Translations under genes and position numbers: made by a program
Assembly (NCBI GenBank): GCA_021809425.1
Contig: JAKBAA010000025.1
Span: forward strand, 1-42,858
DNA length: 42,858 bases
Reading direction: 5' to 3'
Source: Actinomycetes bacterium
GTDB lineage: Bacteria > Actinomycetota > Acidimicrobiia > Acidimicrobiales > Bog-793
Shown: positions 33,234-41,608 of the stretch, piece after piece
How the letters are laid out: every line of letters starts with the position of its first letter
Numbering within the stretch: position 1 is the stretch's first letter
Notes under the pieces: generated by a model
What the model was told of the DNA's origin: nothing
Seen by the model: only the letters and a program-made list of their open reading frames with translations
Database searches by the model: none

Positions 33234-35150
33234 ATGGCCCTTCGCATCGAGGACTACGGGCTGATCGGAGACACGCACACGGCGGCGATCGTCGGGCGTG
33301 ACGGGTCGATCGACTGGTGCTGCCTGCCGCGGTTCGACTCGGAGGCGTGCTTCGCCTCGCTGCTCGGCGATGCCACGAACGGGTACTGGCGGATCGCCCC
33401 CGCCGAGAGCCCCCGCCCGGGACAGGGGGCGCCGCTGCTGGCGAGGCGGCGGGGGTACCGGCCGGACACGCTGGTGCTGGAGACCGAGTTCGAGGTGGCG
33501 GGCGGGACGGTGCGGGTGACCGACTGCATGCCGCTCCGGGAGCGCCACCCGCAGATCGTGCGGATGGTCGAGTGCCTGTCGGGGCGGGTCGACGTGCGGA
33601 TGGAGCTGTGCGTGCGGTTCGGGTACGGCACGACGGTGCCGTGGGTCCGCCAGCTCGACGGCCTGCTGACGCTCGTGGCCGGGCCGGACGCCCTGGCGTT
33701 GTGGACGCCGGTGGCGACGAAGGGCGAGGACATGAGGACGGTCGCCGAGTTCTCGGTGCAGGCCGGCCAGCGGGTGCCGTTCGTGCTGTCGTGGTACTCG
33801 TCGCACGAGCCACCGCCGCGGCCGCCGGATGCCGACTACATCGTGTCGGACACGACGAGCTGGTGGGAGCAGTGGTCGGCGATGTCGGTGGTGGACGACG
33901 GGCCGTGGCGCGAGGCGGTGGTGCGGTCGGCGATCACGCTGAAGGCGCTCACCTACCAGCCGACCGGCGGGATCGTGGCGGCGGTGACGACGTCGCTGCC
34001 GGAGACGCTCGGGGGGGAGCGGAACTGGGACTACCGGTTCTGCTGGCTGCGCGACGCCACGCTGACCCTGACGGCCCTGCTGGCGGCCGGGTACCACGAG
34101 GAGGCGATGGCGTGGCGTGACTGGCTGCTGCGGGCGGTGGCCGGCGACCCGGCACGGCTGCAGATCATGTACGGGGCGTCCGGCGAGCGGAACCTGTCGG
34201 AGGCGGAGCTGGACTGGCTGTCGGGCTACGAGGGGTCGCGACCGGTGCGCGTCGGGAACGCGGCGGCCGGGCAGTACCAGCTGGACGTGTACGGCGAGAT
34301 GATGTCGGCGCTGCACGAGTCGCGTCGCGCCGGGATGGACCCCGGGCCGGCGTGGGAGCTGGAGCAGGCGTTGCTCGACTTCGTCGAGGACGGTTGGCGC
34401 AAGCCGGACGACGGCATCTGGGAGGTGCGCGGGCCACGGCGGCACTTCACCCACTCGAAGGTGATGGCGTGGGTTGCCATGGATCGTGCGGTGCGTGACG
34501 TCGAGCAGTTCGGGCTGGACGGCCCGGTCGACCGGTGGCGGGCGACGCGCGACGCCATCCATGGCGAGGTGCTCGAGAAGGGGTACGACGCCGAGCGGCG
34601 GACGTTCACCCAGTCGTACGGGTCGAAGGCCCTGGACGCGAGCGTGCTGATGATCCCCATGTTCGGGTTCCTGCCGCCGAAGGACGCCCGGGTGCTGGGC
34701 ACGCTCGAGGCGATCCAGAAGGAGCTCGTGCGGGACGGGTTCGTGCTGCGCTACGACGCCGAGCACGCCGGCGACGTCGACGGGCTGACCGGCAGGGAGG
34801 GGGCCTTCCTGGCGTGCTCGTTCTGGCTGGTCGACAACCTCGACCTGACCGGCCGGCGGGAGGAGGCGGTGGCGATGTTCGAGCGGCTGCTGGCGTTGCG
34901 CAACGACCTCGGGCTGCTGTCGGAGGAGTACGACCCGGTCGAGCAGCGCCTGGTCGGCAACTTCCCGCAGGCGTTCTCCCACGTGTCGCTCGTGAACAGT
35001 GCCATCAACCTGTCCCGCCCGGGCGGGGTGGCCGAGGAGCTGACCCACCGCGGGCGGCTGGCCGGCCGGCGGGTCGACGTGGCCGGCCACGCGGCGGCGC
35101 GCCGGGCCCGCCTGCGACGGGACGTCCACCACCGGCTCCGTCGGGCATGA
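33234..35150 (+). CDS. Glycoside hydrolase family 15 protein (glucoamylase/trehalase type)
   Basis: A 638-residue two-domain GH15 enzyme. An N-terminal beta-sandwich domain (IEDYGLIGDTHTAAIVGRDGSIDWCCLPRFDSEACFASLLG) precedes an (alpha/alpha)6 barrel with NWDYRFCWLRDATLTL. The two catalytic acids appear to be Glu397 (DDGIWEVRG) and Glu564 or Glu565 (LLSEEYDP). Mycobacterial homologues of this architecture are trehalases, and others are glucoamylases or dextran glucosidases, so trehalose or an alpha-glucan is the probable substrate. There is no signal peptide; it is cytoplasmic. The last 30 residues are Arg/Ala-rich and unconserved. A hairpin follows the stop. Confidence 0.93.
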   Translation: MALRIEDYGLIGDTHTAAIVGRDGSIDWCCLPRFDSEACFASLLGDATNGYWRIAPAESPRPGQGAPLLARRRGYRPDTLVLETEFEVAGGTVRVTDCMPLRERHPQIVRMVECLSGRVDVRMELCVRFGYGTTVPWVRQLDGLLTLVAGPDALALWTPVATKGEDMRTVAEFSVQAGQRVPFVLSWYSSHEPPPRPPDADYIVSDTTSWWEQWSAMSVVDDGPWREAVVRSAITLKALTYQPTGGIVAAVTTSLPETLGGERNWDYRFCWLRDATLTLTALLAAGYHEEAMAWRDWLLRAVAGDPARLQIMYGASGERNLSEAELDWLSGYEGSRPVRVGNAAAGQYQLDVYGEMMSALHESRRAGMDPGPAWELEQALLDFVEDGWRKPDDGIWEVRGPRRHFTHSKVMAWVAMDRAVRDVEQFGLDGPVDRWRATRDAIHGEVLEKGYDAERRTFTQSYGSKALDASVLMIPMFGFLPPKDARVLGTLEAIQKELVRDGFVLRYDAEHAGDVDGLTGREGAFLACSFWLVDNLDLTGRREEAVAMFERLLALRNDLGLLSEEYDPVEQRLVGNFPQAFSHVSLVNSAINLSRPGGVAEELTHRGRLAGRRVDVAGHAAARRARLRRDVHHRLRRA

Positions 35151-35165
35151 GCCGGGTCGCCCGGC
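35151..35165 (+). terminator. Hairpin after the GH15 gene
   Basis: GCCGGG and CCCGGC separated by three bases directly follow the stop codon. It is a possible terminator without T tract. The remaining 120 bases to the next gene are GC-rich with no other visible feature until the GAGGAGG ribosome binding site. Confidence 0.4.
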
Positions 35166-35286
35166 CGGCCGGCCCGCAGTGGTCGGGGCGGGGGTGGCCG
35201 GGTGGACGGAGCGGGCAGAGCCGATGGAGCGGCCGGGCGGGGCGACGAGGACGCGCCGGCGGCTCCGGGAGAGACGAGGAGGTGCC

Positions 35287-36333
35287 ATGCGAGCGGTGAC
35301 CGTCGTGCCGAACAAGGCCGGCTCGGTGAAGGTCGAGGAGGTGGGCGAGCCGGACGAGCAGGAGGGGACGGTCGTCGTCGAGACGGTGGCGGTCGGGGTG
35401 TGCGGGACGGACGCCGAGATCGTGTCGGGCGGGTACGGGTGGGCGCCGGCAGGGCGGGAGCGGCTGGTGCTCGGGCACGAGTCGATCGGGAGGGTGTCGT
35501 CGGCGCCGAAGAGCTCGGGGTTGGCCGAGGGCGACTATGTGGTGGCCATCGTGCGCCGGCCGGATCCGGTGCCGTGCTACTCGTGCGCCGTCGGGGAGTG
35601 GGACGAGTGCCGCAACGGGAAGTACACCGAGCACGGCATCAAGGAGCTGGACGGGTTCATGCGGGAGCGGTACCGGGCCGACCCGGACGGGCTCGTGAAG
35701 GTGGACCCGGCGCTCGGCGAGCTGGGGGTGCTGCTCGAGCCGACCACGATCGTGGCGAAGGCGTGGGAGCAGGCGGACCGGATCGGCCACCGGGTGATCT
35801 GGGAGCCGCGCCGGGCGGTGGTGCTCGGGGCGGGCCCGATCGGGTTGCTGGCGGCGCTGCTCGGGGTGCAACGGGGCCTGGAGGTGCACGTGATCGACCA
35901 GGTGACCTCGGGCCCGAAGCCGGAGCTGGTGGCGGCGGTCGGGGCGCAGTACCACACGGGGACGATCGCCGAGGCCTGCCCGAGCCCGGACGTGGTGGTG
36001 GAGTGCACCGGGGTTCCGGCGCTCGTTGCCGAAGGGCTCGAGGCGCTCGGGACGGGCGGGGTGCTGTGCCTGACGGGGGTGTCGCCGACGGGGGTGCACG
36101 TCGACCTGGACCTCGGGGCGGTGAGCCGGGCGGTGGTGCTCGGGAACAAGGCGGTGTTCGGCTCGGTGAATGCCAACCGGCGCCACTACGTCCAGGCGTC
36201 GCGGGCCCTCGGCGAGGCGGACAAGGGCTGGCTCGGCCGGCTGGTGTCGCGGAAGGTGGGCCTGGACGCCGTGGAGGAGGCGTTCACCCACCGGCCGGAC
36301 GACGTGAAGGTCGTCGTCGAGCTGGCGGGCTGA
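35287..36333 (+). CDS. Zinc-dependent medium-chain dehydrogenase, glucose 1-dehydrogenase-like
   Basis: A 348-residue MDR-family oxidoreductase. It has the catalytic-zinc motif GVCGTDAEI (Cys near 38), GHESIGRV, a structural-zinc-like cysteine cluster (CYSCAVGEWDEC) and the Rossmann motif VVLGAGPIGLLAALLG. The sequence EHGIKELDGFMRERYRADPDGLVKV and the EPTTIVAKAWEQ block match archaeal and actinobacterial glucose 1-dehydrogenases, which oxidise glucose to gluconolactone with NAD(P). Following a GH15 glycosidase that would release glucose, that role is attractive. ATG 35287 is supported by GAGGAGG. The next gene begins seven bases after it. Confidence 0.88.
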   Translation: MRAVTVVPNKAGSVKVEEVGEPDEQEGTVVVETVAVGVCGTDAEIVSGGYGWAPAGRERLVLGHESIGRVSSAPKSSGLAEGDYVVAIVRRPDPVPCYSCAVGEWDECRNGKYTEHGIKELDGFMRERYRADPDGLVKVDPALGELGVLLEPTTIVAKAWEQADRIGHRVIWEPRRAVVLGAGPIGLLAALLGVQRGLEVHVIDQVTSGPKPELVAAVGAQYHTGTIAEACPSPDVVVECTGVPALVAEGLEALGTGGVLCLTGVSPTGVHVDLDLGAVSRAVVLGNKAVFGSVNANRRHYVQASRALGEADKGWLGRLVSRKVGLDAVEEAFTHRPDDVKVVVELAG

Positions 36334-36340
36334 GGCGGCC

Positions 36341-37282
36341 GTGGCCCACGTCGTGGCCGAAGGCGTGGTCGAGATCGACACCTTGCTCGGGGGGTGGGCG
36401 TCGACCACGGCCGGCTACCTGCTGACCGGGACGGCCCCGGTGCTGGTGGAGACGGGCAGCCAGAGCTCGGTGCCGGTGGTGCTGGCCGCCCTGGCGGAGC
36501 TGGGGCTCGGCGCCGACGACCTCGCCGGGATCGCCGTCACCCACATCCACCTCGACCACGCCGGCGGGGTGGGCGACCTGGCCCGGGCGTTCCCGGGGGC
36601 AACGGTGTACGTGCACGAGCTGGGCGCCCGCCACCTGGTCGACCCGAGCCGGCTGGTGGCATCGGCGCACCGGGTGTACGGGGAGCTGCTGGACGGCCTG
36701 TACGGCCGGCTCGACCCGACGCCGGCCGGGCGGATCCGGGTGCTCGGGGACGGGGACACGGTGGCGATCGGGGGCGGGCGGGTGCTGACGGCGGTCGACT
36801 CGCCGGGCCACGCCAAGCACCACCTGGGCTTCCACGACACGGCGAGCGGGCTGCTGTTCGCCGGCGACGCCGTCGGGGTGCGATTGCCCGACGGGGGTGT
36901 GCTGCGCCCGGCGACGCCGCCCCCCGACTTCGACCTGGACCTGGCCCTCGCCAGCCTGCGACGCTTCGCCGGGCGGTCGCCGTCGGCGATCGCCCTGGCC
37001 CACTACGGGATCGTGCCGGTTCCGCCCGACGAGCTGCTCGGCGAGGCGGCCGACACGCTGCGGTCGTGGGCCGACGAGGCGGAGCGGGCGTTCCGGGAGG
37101 AGCGGGACATCGCCGAGGCGCTGTCGGCACGCTTTGCCGCCGACCTGTCGCACCTGGACGAGGCCAACCGGCACCGCCACGAGACGCTCAACGGGATCCA
37201 CTCGAACGCCGAAGGGCTGCGCCGCTGGCTGGAGCACCGGCAGTCCCCACCGGAGAGGGCGGCGTCCGGGGCCCCCGACTGA
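36341..37282 (+). CDS. Metallo-beta-lactamase-fold hydrolase
   Basis: A 313-residue MBL-fold protein with the zinc motif HxHxDH (His68, His70, Asp72, His73) in THIHLDHAGG. Further ligands are His in DSPGHAKHHLGF and Asp in FAGDAVG, with a final His in ALAHYG. The general family includes glyoxalase II, lactonases and many hydrolases. After residue about 230 there is an extra helical region with ADEAERAFREERDIAEAL. As the gene sits seven bases after a glucose dehydrogenase, a lactonase acting on gluconolactone is conceivable, but this is inference. GTG start overlaps no ribosome binding site and depends on coupling. Confidence 0.85.
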   Translation: MAHVVAEGVVEIDTLLGGWASTTAGYLLTGTAPVLVETGSQSSVPVVLAALAELGLGADDLAGIAVTHIHLDHAGGVGDLARAFPGATVYVHELGARHLVDPSRLVASAHRVYGELLDGLYGRLDPTPAGRIRVLGDGDTVAIGGGRVLTAVDSPGHAKHHLGFHDTASGLLFAGDAVGVRLPDGGVLRPATPPPDFDLDLALASLRRFAGRSPSAIALAHYGIVPVPPDELLGEAADTLRSWADEAERAFREERDIAEALSARFAADLSHLDEANRHRHETLNGIHSNAEGLRRWLEHRQSPPERAASGAPD

Positions 37283-37306
37283 CGCCGGGGACCCCACCGC
37301 CTGGTG

Positions 37307-37392
37307 CGGAGGGAGTGGGATTCGAACCCACGGTACGCAGTACGCACAACGGTTTTCGAGACCGCCCGATTCGGCCGCTCTCGCATCCCTCC
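37307..37392 (-). tRNA. tRNA-Ser (anticodon CGA)
   Basis: The minus strand folds as a class II tRNA: acceptor GGAGGGA pairs with TCCCTCC, the D arm begins GCGAGAGCGG, the anticodon loop is CTCGAAA, a long variable arm pairs GTGCGTAC-type sequence, and the T loop is TTCGAAT. The anticodon CGA reads UCG serine. CCA is not encoded. Confidence 0.95.
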
Positions 37393-37497
37393 GGGTGCGA
37401 GGCTAGTCGATGGGCGGGGCGGGGCCGCCTGGGGGCAGGGCGCCCCGAGGGGGTTGCCGGCGGCCGCTGACGGGCGGCGGAGGCCGCCGGGTCCGGG

Positions 37498-38619
37498 TCA
37501 GCAGGGGTCGAGCGAGGCGACGAAGCGGTCGAGGTGGCGGGCGTAGCCGTCTGGGTCGACGTTCCACGAGCCGACGTGGCCGGCGCCGGGGACGACGACG
37601 AGCCGGACGAGGTCGGGGCGGCTGGCCGCCAGGGCTTGGCTGGTGGCGAACGGGACGGTGGGGTCGGTCAGGCCGTGCAGGTCGAGGATGGGGACGGCGA
37701 GCTCGCCGGCACGGGCCAGCCAGTCGAAGGCGTCGAGGCCGGCGCCGATGCGCCGCTCGATGATGCGGAGGGCGAGCTCGACGAGGGGCGCCGGGGCGCC
37801 CGAGCGGCGACCGACGTGGCGGAGGACGCGGCGCCAGCAGAGGACGGGCGAGTCGAGCACGACGCCGGCGACGGCGCCGGCGTGGCGGCTGCGGTCGAGC
37901 GCCTGCAGGGCGATGGCGCCGCCGAGGGACCAGCCGAACAGGACCAGCCGGCGGGCCCCGCGGGCGAGGGCGGTGGCCATGGCGAGGTCGAGGTCGCGCC
38001 ACTCGTCGGCGCCCAGGTGGTAGCGGCGGTCCGGGCTGGGGCCGGCGCCGGGGTCGTTGCGGTAGGAGGCGACGAGGACGCTGTGGCCGGAGCGGTGGAG
38101 GAACGGGAGGAAGGACAGCGAGCTCTGGAGCGAGCCGCCGAGGCCGTGGCAGCAGATCACCCAGGTGTCGCTCCCGGGGACGATCCAGGCAGGGAGCGGG
38201 CCGCACTCGCCGGCGAGCTGGACGACCTCGTGGTCGAGGCCGAAGGCGGTGCGGGGGTCGCCGATGTCGACGTGGTCGAGGGCGACCCGCCCCGGGAGGA
38301 GGCGGCCGTGGTCGAGGCGGAGGAGCGGGCGGCGGACGACGGCGTGATCGACGTCGACGACGTCGCCGATCACCCCGTGGGCCGCCGGGGCGAGCAGGCC
38401 GTAGGTGCCGGGGCGCTCGGTCTCCTGGTCGCGGGCGAGCACGGCGGTGTCGCCGTCGAGGTGGAGCAGGCGGTGGCGGTAGCGGGGGCGGCGGCGGACG
38501 GTGACGGCGCGCTCGGCGAGCAGGGAGGCCACCCCGCCGGCCGCCCCGGCGAGGCCGAGCAGGGAGGCGGTGCCGGCGCCGAGGCGGCGAGCCACCAGCC
38601 GGGTGTCGGCGGCGGTCAA
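37498..38619 (-). CDS. Alpha/beta hydrolase
   Basis: A protein of about 373 residues. The first 140 have no recognised motifs and form a probable all-beta or cap-like region. From about 145 the alpha/beta hydrolase core appears: VICCHGLGGSLQSSL oxyanion strand, LFGWSLGG nucleophile elbow with Ser, DLHGLTDPTVP with Asp and PGAGHVGSWN with the catalytic His. These are esterases or lipases of unknown substrate. I place the start at TTG 38617-38619, which overlaps the tadA stop (TTGA); a GTG eight codons downstream is an alternative. The gene closes a three-gene operon. Confidence 0.82.
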   Translation of the reverse strand: MTAADTRLVARRLGAGTASLLGLAGAAGGVASLLAERAVTVRRRPRYRHRLLHLDGDTAVLARDQETERPGTYGLLAPAAHGVIGDVVDVDHAVVRRPLLRLDHGRLLPGRVALDHVDIGDPRTAFGLDHEVVQLAGECGPLPAWIVPGSDTWVICCHGLGGSLQSSLSFLPFLHRSGHSVLVASYRNDPGAGPSPDRRYHLGADEWRDLDLAMATALARGARRLVLFGWSLGGAIALQALDRSRHAGAVAGVVLDSPVLCWRRVLRHVGRRSGAPAPLVELALRIIERRIGAGLDAFDWLARAGELAVPILDLHGLTDPTVPFATSQALAASRPDLVRLVVVPGAGHVGSWNVDPDGYARHLDRFVASLDPC

Positions 38620-39161
38620 CGGTCGGCGGGGGGCGGGCGGCGGTCGGCGAAGAAGCCGGTGAGCAGGTCGGCGGCGTCGCCGGCGAGCAGGCCGGCGCGC
38701 ACGGGCAGCTCGTGGTTGAGCCGGGGGTCGGCGCACAGGTTGTAGAGGGAGCCGCAGGCGCCCGCCTTCGGGTCGGGGGTGGCGAAGACGAGCTGGCGGA
38801 GGCGGGCAGCCACGAGGGCGCCGGCGCACATCGGGCAGGGCTCGAGGGTGACCACGAGGGTGCAGTCGTCGAGCCGCCACCGGCCGAGGGCGGAAGCGGC
38901 GTCGCGCAGGGCGAGCAGCTCGGCGTGCGCCGTCGGGTCGGCGGTGCGGTGGCGCTCGTTGTGGCGGGCCGCCAGGAGGTCGCCGCCGCGAAGGACGACG
39001 GCGCCGACCGGCACGTCGCCGTGACCGGCGGCGGCGGCTGCCTCGTCGAGGGCGCGGCGCATCGCCCGCTCGAGGTCGGCATCGCCCGGCATCGCCCCGG
39101 CGGCGCCAGGGCCGCCGTCGGCCCCGGGGCCACCGGCCGTGCGGGCGGGCCGGGCGGTCAC
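38616..39161 (-). CDS. tadA: tRNA-specific adenosine deaminase
   Basis: A 181-residue zinc deaminase that converts adenosine 34 to inosine in the anticodon loop of tRNA-Arg(ACG). The zinc and proton-shuttle motif HAE is at 79-81, and PCPMC at 108-112 supplies the other two ligands. GACGSLYNLCADPRLNH near the C-terminus is the tRNA-binding signature of TadA. The N-terminal 24 residues are Gly/Ala-rich and may be dispensable: the GTG at 39159-39161 overlaps the upstream stop (GTGA), but an internal ATG at residue 24 is possible. Confidence 0.92.
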   Translation of the reverse strand: MTARPARTAGGPGADGGPGAAGAMPGDADLERAMRRALDEAAAAAGHGDVPVGAVVLRGGDLLAARHNERHRTADPTAHAELLALRDAASALGRWRLDDCTLVVTLEPCPMCAGALVAARLRQLVFATPDPKAGACGSLYNLCADPRLNHELPVRAGLLAGDAADLLTGFFADRRPPPADR

Positions 39162-41071
39162 GGCGCCTGCTCGGGAGTGGCGAGGTGGAGGACGTCACGG
39201 TAGAAGGCGATCTCGAGGCGGGCGACGGCGACGAGGGTGGCGGCCTGGCGGAAGCCGTGGCGCTCGCCGTCGAACAGGTGGTGGTCGGCCCGGACGCCGT
39301 TGGCGCGAAGGGCCGCCACCATGGCGTCGGACTGGGAGCGGGGGACGACCGGGTCGTCGGTCCCCTGGAAGAAGACGACCGGTCGGGTGCACTCGGCGGC
39401 GTGGCGGAGCGGGGAGCGCTCGTCGTAGGTGGCAGCGGCGTCCGGCCAGGGACCGACGAGCCGGTCGAGGTAGCGGGCCTCGAACTTGTGGGTGTCGGTG
39501 GCGAGCGAGGCGAGGTCGCAGACGCCGTACAGGGAAGCGCCCGCCGCGAAGCCGGCGGGGCGGGCGAGGGCGTTGAGGACGGTGAGCCCCCCGGCGCTCG
39601 AGCCGCGGATGACCATGCGGGTGGGGTCGACCCGGCCGGTGGCGGCAAGGTGGGTGGCGGCGTCGACGCAGTCGTCGACGTCGGCGACGCCCCAGGCACC
39701 GTGGAGGCGCTGGCGGTAGGGGCGGCCGTAGCCGGTGGAGCCGCGGTAGTCGACGTCGGCGACGGCGAAGCCGCGGGTGGTCCACTGCTGGACGGCGAGG
39801 CTGAGCTCGCGGCGGGCGGCGGCGGTGGGTCCGCCGTGGATGACGACGACGAGGGGGGGGCGGTCGCCGGGCGGGCCGACGTGGGTGGGGCTGCGCGGGG
39901 CGTAGAAGAGGCCGTGGGCCTCCCCGCCGTCGCGGGCGGTGAAGGTGAAGGGCTCGGGCCGGGCGATCGCCTCGGGGGGGAGCGGCAGGGGGCGGCTTGC
40001 CCGGAGCACCCGGTGGTGACCGGTGGCCGGGTCGAGGAGGACGACGGCGGCCGGGTGGACGGGCGAGGCGGCGATGGCGAGGAGGCGGTCACCGTGGCGG
40101 TGGAGGCACGAGAACGCCGTCAGGTCGCTGTCGACCGGCCGCCAGCGGTCGCCGTCGAGCAGGCCGAGTCGTTGGCCGGCGGGGGTGGACCAGGCGGCGA
40201 CCGGGGTGCCGTCGGAGAGGAAGGTGTAGGTGGACTGGCCGAACACCCAGTCGGGGCCGCCGAGGTCGGCGTCGATCGGGCCGAGCACGCCGGCACCGTC
40301 GCGGTGGAGGTTCCAGAAGCCGGTCTCGTCGGAGAGCCAGTGGAGGGTGCCGTCGGGGGCGAAGCGGGGCTGGCTGATCGAGACGCCCGGCCCGCCGGCG
40401 ACCCGCTCGGGTGTGCCGAGCACGCCCCCTTCGTCGAGCGGGGCCGCCCACAGCTCGGTGGCGTCCCAGGGCATGTCGGGGTGGTCCCAGCTGAGCCAGG
40501 CCAGGCGGGTCCCGTCGGGCGCGGCCCGGGGGGCGGCGTAGAAGTCGTGGCCGGTGGCGAGGGGGCGCGGCTCGACCGGCTCGCCGGCCGGCCGGGCGTC
40601 GAGGGCGACGAGGTCGTTGACCACCTCGCCCGAGGTCAGGTGGCGCTCGCGCACGCAGGCGACGAGGCGCCCCCCGTCGAGGACGACCGGGTCGGCGTAG
40701 CGGTCAGCGGGCGGGTCCGGCGGCGGCGGGGTGAGCGGGAGGGGCGGTCCGCCGTCGACCGGGAAGCGCCACAGGCGCTGGTCGTCGAGGTTGGCGGCCA
40801 CGAGGTCGCCCGAGTCGTCGACGACGGCGCAGCGGCCGCCGTACTCGTGGACGAGGGTGCGCGCCGAGAAGTCGGGGGGGACCCGATCGACGGTGGTGCC
40901 GTCGGGCCGCAATTCGACCACGACCTGGCGGCCGGCCTCGTCCGGGCGCGACTCCGACCAGACGATCCGCCCGCCGGCCGACTCGGCGTCGGACAGGCCG
41001 ACCGACGCCTGGACGAGGGCCTCGGGGCTGAGCGGAGACGGCCAGCTGCCGTAGGGGGCCTGGACGGGCAC
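39158..41071 (-). CDS. S9 family peptidase (prolyl oligopeptidase / acylaminoacyl peptidase type)
   Basis: A 637-residue enzyme with an N-terminal beta-propeller (about 1-370) and a C-terminal alpha/beta-hydrolase domain. The catalytic Ser is in IRGSSAGGLTVLNAL, Asp in FFQGTDDPVVP and His in DGERHGF. HGGPTAAARRELSLAVQQWTTRGFAVADVDYRGSTGYGRPY is the family hallmark. These enzymes cleave small peptides, including prolyl or acyl-aminoacyl bonds, in the cytoplasm. The GTG at 41071 has TACGCT six bases upstream and no ribosome binding site. It is the first gene of a tightly overlapping operon with tadA and an alpha/beta hydrolase. Confidence 0.92.
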   Translation of the reverse strand: MPVQAPYGSWPSPLSPEALVQASVGLSDAESAGGRIVWSESRPDEAGRQVVVELRPDGTTVDRVPPDFSARTLVHEYGGRCAVVDDSGDLVAANLDDQRLWRFPVDGGPPLPLTPPPPDPPADRYADPVVLDGGRLVACVRERHLTSGEVVNDLVALDARPAGEPVEPRPLATGHDFYAAPRAAPDGTRLAWLSWDHPDMPWDATELWAAPLDEGGVLGTPERVAGGPGVSISQPRFAPDGTLHWLSDETGFWNLHRDGAGVLGPIDADLGGPDWVFGQSTYTFLSDGTPVAAWSTPAGQRLGLLDGDRWRPVDSDLTAFSCLHRHGDRLLAIAASPVHPAAVVLLDPATGHHRVLRASRPLPLPPEAIARPEPFTFTARDGGEAHGLFYAPRSPTHVGPPGDRPPLVVVIHGGPTAAARRELSLAVQQWTTRGFAVADVDYRGSTGYGRPYRQRLHGAWGVADVDDCVDAATHLAATGRVDPTRMVIRGSSAGGLTVLNALARPAGFAAGASLYGVCDLASLATDTHKFEARYLDRLVGPWPDAAATYDERSPLRHAAECTRPVVFFQGTDDPVVPRSQSDAMVAALRANGVRADHHLFDGERHGFRQAATLVAVARLEIAFYRDVLHLATPEQAP

Positions 41072-41077
41072 CGGCCG

Positions 41078-41083
41078 AGCGTA
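41078..41083 (-). promoter_or_regulatory. -10 element of the S9 peptidase operon (leaderless)
   Basis: TACGCT on the minus strand, six bases before the GTG at 41071. Confidence 0.6.
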
Positions 41084-41228
41084 GCGAGCGGCGGAGGGGG
41101 CGCGGTCGGGCGGACGAGCGTCTCGCCACGTCCCCTCGGTCACGACCCCGACCGGGAGACCGCGGGCGCCTCGGTCCGGGAGCATCGTCACCTCGGGGTC
41201 CCGGCGCCGGTGGGCTCGTGGGGACCGG

Positions 41229-41317
<89 letters not shown>

Positions 41318-41360
41318 GGAGGCAGGAACGCTATCGTGTGGCGAAGCCTGGTGCCGTCGC

Positions 41361-41471
41361 GCGCAGCGGCCGGGTTCTGCGCAACGGTGCACCGTGAACC
41401 GAGTCAGGGCCGGAAGGCAGCAGCTCTCAGCGGATCGCTCCGTGTGCCGCAGGCGACCTGGCCGCTGCGCA
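41361..41471 (+). ncRNA. ffs: Signal recognition particle RNA (4.5S type)
   Basis: The apical domain GTCAGGGCCGGAAGGCAGCAGC with its GGAA tetraloop and asymmetric internal loop is the universal Ffh-binding site of bacterial SRP RNA. The flanks pair into one long helix: GGCCGGGT at 41368 with ACCTGGCC ending at 41463, and an outer perfect 11-base stem, 41361-41371 with 41461-41471. Further pairing (GCCGT with ACGGC) could extend it to about 41353-41476. The ends are therefore approximate. It lies just upstream of dnaX, a common bacterial order. Confidence 0.93.
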
Positions 41472-41526
41472 CGGCGGCACGGGGCCCCGGCCACCCGGCG
41501 GACGTCGCCGCCACCCGGGCCTACCT

Positions 41527-41543
41527 GGTGGCGTGGCGCCACC
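41527..41543 (+). terminator. Hairpin downstream of the SRP RNA
   Basis: GGTGGC and GCCACC flank a five-base loop about 55 bases after the SRP RNA. It could end that transcript before dnaX. No T tract is present. The 137 bases between the RNA and dnaX hold nothing else apart from the dnaX -10. Confidence 0.35.
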
Positions 41544-41594
41544 GTCCCGGGCGGCCTGGCGGCGGTGCCGTTCGCCGGGCGGGGAGCGGCGCCG

Positions 41595-41600
41595 TAGGCT
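41595..41600 (+). promoter_or_regulatory. -10 element of dnaX (leaderless)
   Basis: TAGGCT, eight bases before the GTG at 41609, with no ribosome binding site between. Confidence 0.55.
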
Positions 41601-41608
41601 GCTCGGCC

